In this document: piece by piece, positions 6,841 through 15,100 of the stretch
How the letters are laid out: every line of letters begins with the position of its first letter
How positions within the stretch are numbered: the stretch's first letter is position 1
Origin: Bin80 sp022820435
GTDB lineage: Bacteria > Bacteroidota > Rhodothermia > Rhodothermales > Bin80
Length of the DNA stretch: 26,014 nt
Assembly (NCBI GenBank): GCA_022820435.1
Contig: JAJEFL010000206.1
Location: forward strand, 1-26,014
Direction: 5' to 3'
The notes under the pieces: model-generated
Seen by the model: the letters and a program-made list of their open reading frames with translations, nothing else
The model's database searches: none
What the model was told of the DNA's origin: nothing
Translations under genes and position numbers: made by a program

Positions 6841-7343
6841 AGATGGGAGTTGCATCCCTTACGGCGCTCCTTTTTGCGTGTGTGACGGCTTGCAGCGGAT
6901 CCAACACCGCACCGCCTGCAGATCCAGACCTGAGGTTTGGGCACCGTTACGAAGCCCCCCCGCCAGACGGGTATCGCACGGTCACGATTGATGTTCCTGA
7001 CGGGGAGCATACATTCAGGTATTTTCCGGTGACCTTTGAACGTGTTGTGGTTCGACCTGATCTGCTTTACTTGGAAACCGATACGGTTGCTGTGGAGATT
7101 TTGGTTAAGGGGCATCTGCCGGATACCTGCGTGAAAATGCATGCTTTTGATCAGAAAAGGGCCGGAAATATTATCAGGGCTACATTGCAGATGCGTCGCC
7201 CTCAATCACAGGTGTGTGCAATTTCTCGCCGCTCCTACAGACTCTATCTGATGTTAGAGGGAGGCTTTACAAAGGGGCACTATACACTGAAACTGAATGA
7301 TACAATCGTACCATTCACGGTGCGACTGCTTGAGGATGATTGA
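6837..7343 (+). CDS. lipoprotein of unknown function
   Basis: The 168-residue product starts with a lipoprotein signal peptide, SLTALLFACVTAC, with lipobox VTAC and predicted lipidated Cys19. The mature region begins with a Ser/Pro-rich linker (SGSNTAPPADPD) and then a compact beta-rich domain of roughly 130 residues (YRTVTIDVPDGEHTFRYFPV, LLYLETDTVAVEILVKG, GGFTKGHYTLKLNDTIVPFT). Two cysteines (in PDTCVKMH and QVCAIS) could form a disulfide. I do not recognise the family. It is translationally coupled to rsfS by an ATGA overlap, so it is produced alongside a ribosome-silencing factor, but nothing links the two functionally. It is probably anchored in a periplasm-facing leaflet. Confidence 0.75.
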   Translation: MKMGVASLTALLFACVTACSGSNTAPPADPDLRFGHRYEAPPPDGYRTVTIDVPDGEHTFRYFPVTFERVVVRPDLLYLETDTVAVEILVKGHLPDTCVKMHAFDQKRAGNIIRATLQMRRPQSQVCAISRRSYRLYLMLEGGFTKGHYTLKLNDTIVPFTVRLLEDD

Positions 7344-7493
7344 TCAGGTCACGGCCTTCGGAACGGTTGCGAGCCTACAGGTGTGCTCCACCGTTTTCTT
7401 CAGACACTGACTGTCTTCCGCCTCAAACCACTGAATCATTTTTGGAAAAGAGCACAAAGTTGCTTAGTTTATGAATAAGTGATGACAGAATAA

Positions 7494-7512
7494 TCTGTCC
7501 ATTGCGGACAGA
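7494..7512 (+). repeat. 7-bp inverted repeat between the lipoprotein and coiled-coil genes
   Basis: TCTGTCC (7494-7500) and GGACAGA (7506-7512) form a perfect stem with a 5-nt loop, followed by only three T. It could be a weak terminator of the rsfS operon or an operator for the gene at 7588. The rest of the 244-nt gap (7344-7587) shows only a run of G residues near 7550 and no gene. Confidence 0.45.
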
Positions 7513-7587
7513 TTTCCGCGACGATCTGGAAACTTAAATGCCTGTTTTGGGGGAGGGGGGACGAACTCTGATCTACCAACAGAGATC

Positions 7588-8001
7588 ATGTTATTCGAAT
7601 TTCTTATTGCGCTCGGAGGCTTTATTGTTACAGTGATTATTGCAGATTGGCGACGAAATCTTGCACATAACAGGCGTTTTGACCGGATGAACGAGCGTCT
7701 TGACCGGATCAATGAGCGTTTTGAAGAGATTGTTCAGTTAATCTTCAGCGAATACGGTAAATCGCGTGATGATTGGGGCAAACTACATGGCGTTGTCGTT
7801 CAGCAGGACAGCGAGTTACGTGATTTTTTCATTGCGGAGAACAAAGAAATACGTAAGGATATAAGAGAAGTCGACCGGCGCGTAGCAGGCCAGGAAGGGT
7901 ACTTGCGGGCCATATGGCCCGGGGTCTATGGGGATGAAACGAAGAAGACGGCTAAGCCAATTCGTACGGATTCCTTCGCTGGAGTGCCGGTTGCGCAGTA
8001 G
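7588..8001 (+). CDS. small membrane-anchored coiled-coil protein
   Basis: The 137-residue product has one N-terminal hydrophobic segment (LFEFLIALGGFIVTVIIADW, residues 2-21). A charged helix follows with the imperfect repeat RFDRMNERLDRINERF, which has heptad spacing, and a further helical stretch NKEIRKDIREVDRRVAGQEG. The positively charged RRNLAHNRR after the membrane segment suggests the coiled coil is in the cytoplasm. No family is recognised beyond the general class of short membrane/coiled-coil proteins. The gene at 25460-25954 has a similar plan with the membrane segment at the other end. It stands alone between the rsfS unit and lipB and may be accessory. Confidence 0.6.
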   Translation: MLFEFLIALGGFIVTVIIADWRRNLAHNRRFDRMNERLDRINERFEEIVQLIFSEYGKSRDDWGKLHGVVVQQDSELRDFFIAENKEIRKDIREVDRRVAGQEGYLRAIWPGVYGDETKKTAKPIRTDSFAGVPVAQ

Positions 8002-8362
8002 AGAAATTTGTCTGTGAAGAGATCTTGCCGTGTGCGTGGATATAAAATTTGCCTCGTATCCCGGCAACCTGATCGTAGTCCAACTTTGCATCCTGCGGTA
8101 GTGGAAGTGTCCCGAAAATGTGCCACGGTCCATTCCGCTCCGACAACAATCCCCGTGAGAAGATCCCCCGTCCAGAAGTTTTCATTGAGAATTAAGGAGG
8201 ATTCGGCTAACTCAGGTGGACACACTCATCTGAAGATACACGCGCCTTCATGTGAATGCCTCAGAGTTGAGTAAACTCACTGATTCGGATGATCGTTTTC
8301 AAAGATCACTCAAGACGCTCCCCGCAGGTCCAACCCTACTCTCAACGGTCGTTGACTGGATA
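8002..8362. other. 361-nt stretch without a supported gene
   Basis: Between the coiled-coil gene and the lipB stop I see only short overlapping frames on both strands. One minus-strand frame near 7955-8190 contains protein-like text (GPWHIFGTLPLPQDAKLDYD) but is unplaced and partly antisense to the coiled-coil gene. It may be a decayed remnant. A 15-bp sequence at 8255-8269 is repeated inside lipB at 8457-8471. No convincing terminator was found for either flanking unit. Confidence 0.5.
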
Positions 8363-9136
8363 TTAGTTTTTTCTGGACAATTGGTCCGGGTTCTTTTGAG
8401 GCATGGTCAGAGATGCCTGAAGTTGTTCCTGATCAGTCAGACCCTCCAGATATGCAAATGCCTCAGAGTTGTGGAGGACCCGGGATTCTGCACCGAATAC
8501 CTTGTCGAAATGGTGCACAACAAAGTTGGATACCTCCGCCATGCTGCAGGATCGTCTTAATTCCTGTACGATGGAGGTGACTCCCCGATCTGTGATTCCA
8601 CAGGGCGTGATGCGGTTGAAGTAGTTCAGGTCGGGGTGTACATTCAAGGCGAGGCCATGGGTGGTCACCCAGCGGCTGGCATGGATCCCAAAGGCACAGA
8701 TTTTTCGCTCAAGCCCCTCTGTGCCAACCCAGACCCCCGTACGCCCCGGTACACGAAATCCATCAATCCCGTATTTCTGAAGCGTCTGGAGTACGACCTC
8801 CTCAAGGTCACGCATGAAGCGGTGCAGGTCGCGATAGAACCTGTCCAGATCCAATAAGAAATAGACCACAAGCTGGCCCGGGCCATGGTAGGTGACATCC
8901 CCGCCCCGATCAATGTGCACAACCTCTGCATCCCCCGGTGCAACCAGATGCCGGTCATCCCCGCTCTTGCCCATCGTAAACACCGGGGGATGCTCCAGTA
9001 GAAGCAGCACATGAGGCAGGTGCATGTGACGCTTTTTGGCCTGAATCAGACGGCGTTTGATCGCCTCCTGAAGTGCCCATGTGGGCCGGTAGGCGACACG
9101 CCCTAAATGGCAGGCCACCGATAATTCTGACTGCAA
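8363..9136 (-). CDS. lipB: lipoyl(octanoyl) transferase LipB
   Basis: The 257-residue enzyme transfers octanoate from acyl carrier protein to the lipoyl domains of 2-oxoacid dehydrogenases and GcvH, the first step of protein lipoylation. Conserved elements are LLLLEHPPVFTMGKSG (44-59), the signature RGGDVTYHGPGQLVVY (77-92), Lys145 in LERKICAFGIH, and the catalytic Cys179 in ITPCGITDRGVTSI. The Lys/Cys pair is the known catalytic dyad. The protein is about 40 residues longer than E. coli LipB at the C-terminus, with a Gln-rich tail (TDQEQLQASLTMPQKNPDQ). It starts 4 nt after the sprA stop on the same strand and so is probably on the sprA message. lipA was not found in this window. Confidence 0.95.
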   Translation of the reverse strand: MQSELSVACHLGRVAYRPTWALQEAIKRRLIQAKKRHMHLPHVLLLLEHPPVFTMGKSGDDRHLVAPGDAEVVHIDRGGDVTYHGPGQLVVYFLLDLDRFYRDLHRFMRDLEEVVLQTLQKYGIDGFRVPGRTGVWVGTEGLERKICAFGIHASRWVTTHGLALNVHPDLNYFNRITPCGITDRGVTSIVQELRRSCSMAEVSNFVVHHFDKVFGAESRVLHNSEAFAYLEGLTDQEQLQASLTMPQKNPDQLSRKN

Positions 9137-9140
9137 CCTT

Positions 9141-12100
9141 TTAATGGGAAAAATTCACGCGTAAGTTAAAGCCGCCATTAATCGTAGTGTAAGGGAGCCT
9201 CCGGCTGTCCCCGATAAAATCTTCGTACTGTACAAAGAGGTCCGCCGAAACCACATTACTGAACTGATAGGCAATTTTAGGCTGCGCCTGAATCCTTGCC
9301 GTACTCGTCAATACATCTACATAAGGCTCTTCAAGAACCTCGGATACATCAAACTCCGGGTCAAGTGCCGCAACTTCCATCGCCCGCCGGATATAGAAAC
9401 TCCGGTCATCATTGGCGATGCGCGACAGGGAAAGGGAGAAGTTGATGCGGTTATTGAGTGTGCGGCGGAAGAACGGGAGCCGCAATCCCGACTTGGCCCA
9501 GGATGCCGTGAATGAAATTTCATTACTCCGGTTCTCATTTACGACATTATTTGTGGTGCTGAGAGAATAGGAATTGCTCTTGTTCCAGGCAATGCTGGTC
9601 TGGATATTTCCGCGGAGCGATAGATCCACGGCAATTAAGGGCTGAAACCGCTCGTTGATTCGTACGGCATCCACCTCCTCCTGTGGAATTTTAAAAGAGA
9701 TCGCAGGCCCCTCACCCAGACGAAACTGGTCCAGCTCCCCGCCACGAAGATTGGACCGGAAATCCGCCCCGAAAGTGCTGGTGTAGCTGTGGCGGAGTGT
9801 AGCATTCTGAAAAATTCTCCGAATGAGCGGCCAGTTTGCAATCCCGGAGTAACTGACATTCCAACTCGGCAGCGGCAGCGGCATATCTCCGTTCGATCCG
9901 AACACAAGATAGCTGGACTGGAAGTCCTGAAACACCAGACGGTTGGTCAAAACCGTTGACTCCAGTTCTTCCGGCGGAGTCCCCTCCAAGGAGCACGCCT
10001 CCCCGCAGTCCGCACGGTATTGATCCAGTTGTGACTGAAATAAATCCCGGTAGGAGGCACCAAAACTCCAGGCGGAAACCGTAAGGTCACTGGTGCGCGT
10101 GGTATCCGCCCCGGGCAGTCCGTTATCCAGAATCCGATAGGTGAGGTTTTCACGACCGGTCTCCTCCATGCGCCAGTTCAGTGTGATCCGCATTTGAGAG
10201 GACAGGTTCAGAGATACCCGGCCCGACCACCGGTCGGCATCATTGAAGGCATCGGTCACCTGAAAGCGCTCGCTAATGATGCGTCCCTGATCTGGTGTGA
10301 TGGTTCGGTCAAGCCCCAGACGATATCGAAGAGGTGGTCCCTGACCGTTGAAGACCGCATCGTACAGACTGTAATGGACCTGCACCTCCCCAAGTTCGTC
10401 CAGAACCCCGACATTACTTGCGGATGTATTGCGTGTTCCGTTGTAGGTCAGGGCGACATCCTGAATACCTGTAATGGCAAGAAGCAGACGACGGGTGAGC
10501 GCTTTGGGGGTCAGGCTTGACGGAAGACGGAACCTGGATGTACGCGTGGTGTCTTCTGCCTGCAACACCGGGGGATCGGGGGCAGGTTGATCAATGGGGG
10601 GATCCGCAGCAGGCTCTTCATCCTCATCCCTTTCTTCACGCTCCTGTTCCCGACGTCGCTCTTCGCGTCGCCGCTCCAGTTCCCGCCGCCGCTCTTCCCG
10701 CCGCTGTGCACGCTCCCGCTCTCTTTCCTGACGGCGGGTCTGTGCGGCAGAGACCGCCTCACGCTGCGCCTCCTGCAGCCGTTGGTAGAAGCCCAATTTC
10801 TGAATGAGATCCTGCGGGCGCAGGGTGAGTCCTCCGCGAATGGTCGTCGTGATTCTGGTCTGAGCTCCGGTATTGCTGCCGACAGATCCATTCGACCAAT
10901 TAAAATTCGCAGAATATCCAACGTCCTGAATCTGGATCCAGGATAATGCCTGATAGCGTTGAAGGCGTGGCCGGAAGGTGGCATTGAACCGGGAGGAGTA
11001 GCTCTCAGGGCGCATATTGGGAACACCAGGCTCCCGGCTGCCTCCAAGTGCCTGCCGGAATACCCGCCCAAATTTCCGATGCTGAAGGCCGGTAAGGGCA
11101 AACGCACTTTCGCCGACCTGCGATTCGTCAATCACCCCGTCCGCAACCAGATCCGAGAGTCTTGTGTTGTCCATTCGTGATTCAGTCCCGTCGGGATCGA
11201 CCAGAATGACCGAATGAAGCGTATCCACCCCGATCGCATTCAAACTCTGATCCGTATTGGATTGCATCCCTAATTCCAGAAAACTGAATGGGTTGTACTG
11301 AAAACTGAAATTTCGGGAATGCGAGAACTGATGTTGTGCACGAACAGGGAACTGCACATCCATCGGCAGGTCGGAACTGCGCTGCCGAACGGGATCCGGG
11401 CGCTGCTTTGAAGAAGAAACCGCCCGGCTGGCCCCCAGACTGTAATCCATGGAGGACGGGAGGTAGTTGAGTCCAATGTCACTCAATACATTCAGAACCG
11501 GGACCCCCTCCAGCCAACTGAATAGCCGCAGAACCCGCGGGTTCCGGATCTGCATGCGGTAGCTTAACGAGGTGTTCCAGCGCCAGGAATTCCGGAAGGA
11601 CTGGGTCGGTGCACGGCTTTTGGTGTCGGAATAGGAATAACTGAACGACAGGCCGTCAAGCGTATTGCGGATCAGGCGGGAACGGGCTCCGCTCTTGCTG
11701 ACCCGTGTCGTATAGGAGGATGTCTGTGAAAATGTTTGTGCTTCTTCACGGATCTGCTGCTGCCGGATCGCAATCTCCTCACTGGTCAGGTTCTCGTCCG
11801 CCGCAATGGCATTCTGGAGACTCGTGACACGTATATCCCCCCGGTTCGGGTCAAATCTTGGAAGCCTGGAGTTTTCCTTCAGTTCCATGCTGACCGGCAG
11901 TGTCCAGCCGTATCGCTCGGGAATGAATTTGTCCACGCTCAACTGGGAGTTGATCGTCCAGTTCCGGATATTGACCTGCTCCCGGTCTGCGAGTGTACTG
12001 GCGAGCGTCCCGAATCCGTCTGACTGCGCCCGCAGAGACAGTTTAACGCGTGCTAAATCGGCCAGCTTGAGGTCGGCGGTGCCATATGCGGCGTAGCCAA

Positions 12101-15100
12101 CATCCTGATCATAGCCGGACATGCGCAATTCATTGACCCATACATTCACCTCCTCCAAAACTTCTTCTTTGCCGGATACATTGCGAACGCCGATGACAAT
12201 CGTCGTAATCCGGTCAAGGCTGGGCGTTCCGCGAACCCCGATTCGTGTGCCTGGAGGAGCAAATTCTTCAATATTTGACTGGAAATTTGTGTGCAGATCA
12301 CTCCAGAATACCTCATTGGGATCAAACCCCGCACCGGATTCATCTTCATAGGAGTCCCGCAGAAATTTCATCTGGTTCAGCGAACTCAGAACGATATTGA
12401 CCGAGTTGAGATCAATGAATGCATCTCCATCTTCCCCCGGGCCGGGGTTTGGCTGGTTCGTACGCCACAGATAATCGGCGCGCTGTTCCGACTCGGACGG
12501 GAGTTCACTGAGTGGGCTGGGGGTCAGGGACTGTTCATATTCATAGTAGTCCGAGTCTTCATTGCCTCCAAGCCGGATAAAGAATTTGAGTAATCCCCGA
12601 TCCTTTGCCTCAAGGGGGCGGCTGCCGGCCTGACCGTTGAGGTGTACGAACATGCGCAGGTTCTTGTAGCGGAGCAGATCCTGCGCCGAAGTATAGGTAT
12701 GGTAGACCGCTAGATGCCGGTTCGGTCGCAACTTGCTTGCGCGAAGCACCATTGCCTGCTCTCTGGCATCCCGGATGGAGCCGGACTGTGCTTCGCGGAC
12801 GCGATTCCTGACGGCCCCTTTCGGGATTTCGTAGTTTGGACTCTCTTCATTGTTGACGCTCTCAATGCTGATACGTGCCCCGGTAATCGGATCTTCCGGG
12901 GGAATCATCTCGCCATCTGCGTCGGTTGCATTGACGACTTCGCTTGCCCGCCACTGACTGCCAACGAGTTCAAGGGTCGCAAAGCGTATCGTGATCGGAG
13001 AGGTATGCCCGGTAGTCCAGATGCGGATGGACTCCATGAGTGTGAAGTCCTGGATCTCTCCCACACGGCGGGTAAAGTTCTTGACCGGAATCCGAACCAG
13101 ATACCACCCCGTCCCTGCACCGCCGGAAGATGTAATCTCGTTGATCACATAATCGTCTGTATTCTCGGGCCGGGCGAGTTCATCAAGGGTCGCCAGATTG
13201 AGGGGAACCTCGTACTGGAAGTAGCTGTTTTCAGTGTCCGACGCAGAGTTCAGGTTGATATCTTCGGTGTCCGGCAGGCGCGAATTTCCATTGTCTTCGC
13301 CAGAGGGGCCCAGTTTGCTGTGAGCATCAAACGTATTCAGTTCGTGTCCAGGAAAGAAGCGGGTAAATCGTTCCTGTACCGATGCGCCGCCGGGAAAGAA
13401 CTGATTATTGCCGAAGAAACTGCTGTTCAGAAAATAATAGTAGTCATCAGCAGAGGGGTCCAGGAGGGCTTTGGCCTTTTCGCGGGTCAGAAATTCAGGG
13501 TACCGGACACTGACGGTAGTCTCCAGTGATTCGAGGAATTCGGCGAACACAAATTGTTCGGTTCCCGCCCCCCCTTCCTGCTCAAACTTGTTATTGGGGA
13601 AGGAGGGCAGCCCGTCTAGTCCGAGGTCCTCGGTAATGCGTTCATTGTCCCCGATTGGATTGATCTTCTGGTTCTGCTGTCCGGTGGAAAGCCTCGCTAA
13701 TGCACCGACGCTCCCCACCTCCGACAGCGAGAGGCCATCCTCGGTGTTGAGCTTATTATCGGGGATGATATCTTCACTGATCCGGCCAATATCAACCATC
13801 AGTTTTGCTTCCGGATCGGTCTGCCCGGATTCAGGGTAGGGTCGCATCACAAATTCAACAAATTCAATATTTTTTGAGGTGAAGTCGGTGTTCCCTTCGG
13901 TCAGACGCTGGGTCATCCCGCCCCAGGCTTCGCGCGGATTATCCAGAAATCGTCCCAGATCACGGTTATAGTTGTAGGGGCCGCGTCCGTGGGGAGTAAA
14001 ATAGAGGTCAAGCGTGGTCAGAATCCGTTCACTCTGCAGGGTTTCCCGGTTTGGGAAGACCTGCTGGGGCGTGACAAGTTCAACGGCAGGGGTAATGCTC
14101 CCTTCAAACTGCTTCAGGGAGGAGGCATTCAGCGTGTACCAGCCCAGAACGGCACGGCCGTCATTGCTCAGTTCGATTTCGGTCCCCCCCATCTCATCGT
14201 GAACCCCGATGACGGGGGCGCTGCTGAGCAGCCAGGCACCCTGACGTGCAAGGGAGATCAGGTTTTCGAATCCCTCAAAATCATCCACATAAGAGATGCC
14301 CTGTGTTTCGTCGGGGTAAAAATCCCGTCCATCTTTTCGGAGCTCCCGCCGTTGATCCTTGAAGGCATTGGTCAGCACATGGCTGGGGCGCAGCTGGGCA
14401 AATTCACCGACAATTGCAATTGAACTAGGCTCTTTGGTTTGGACGAGTGGAAGCCAGTCAATGGCCCGTGTGAGCCATTGCGGATCCAGTTGAAGGCGGG
14501 AATCCACTCCCCAGATCATATTGGAGATGGGTTCATCACCGATACGAAATTTGTCGGTGAGTGATTTCTGGCTCAGCCGCATGATGGTTCCCCCGACCAG
14601 AATCTCATCCCTCGGAAGATATTCAAGCCGGGCTCCGAGGAGCGTTTTCTGCTGAAGGTTGATAAACGCATTTTCCTCATACTCAATTGCAATGTCCCGC
14701 CCGGCGACCAGATAGGAGGTGTTGATGATCGTCACCGTTCCGCCCAGATAGTCTACAATGAAGTCCGATCCCTCCACCAGCGCGTTGCCGCCCGAGGTGA
14801 CACGCACCGATCCTTCCACAAGGCCGGAATAGGCCTTGAGGTCATAGAAAGAGGGGATCCCCCCCCGATGGGAGCCTTCAATCAGGTACACATTTTTTGC
14901 CGTGTTCCGGGTGGCATTCAGTTGCTTCTGGGTATACAGTTCCTTGAATACATATGACTCCTTTGCCTCGGCTTTTTCCGGGTCACTGAGTGAACTGGCA
15001 TCAATCAGATCCTCAATCCGCTGACCAAACGGCTCCAGATAGGGAAAAATCAATAACCCGTCTCCTGGAATGATGGTATAGTTTGGCAGGAAGTCAAACA

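Noticed and set aside
7926..8225. Minus-strand frames of 77-99 codons between lipB and the coiled-coil gene
   Set aside because: Protein-like text in one frame, but partly antisense to the coiled-coil gene, mutually overlapping frames and no recognisable family; a decayed remnant remains possible.
10511..11131. 206-codon minus-strand frame inside sprA in another frame
   Set aside because: Shadow of sprA; Arg/Ser/Pro-rich composition typical of an off-frame translation.
12714..13529. Long plus-strand frame of 271 codons opposite sprA
   Set aside because: It lies entirely antisense to a clear SprA frame, has no family likeness, and long antisense frames are expected opposite a gene of this size and codon bias.
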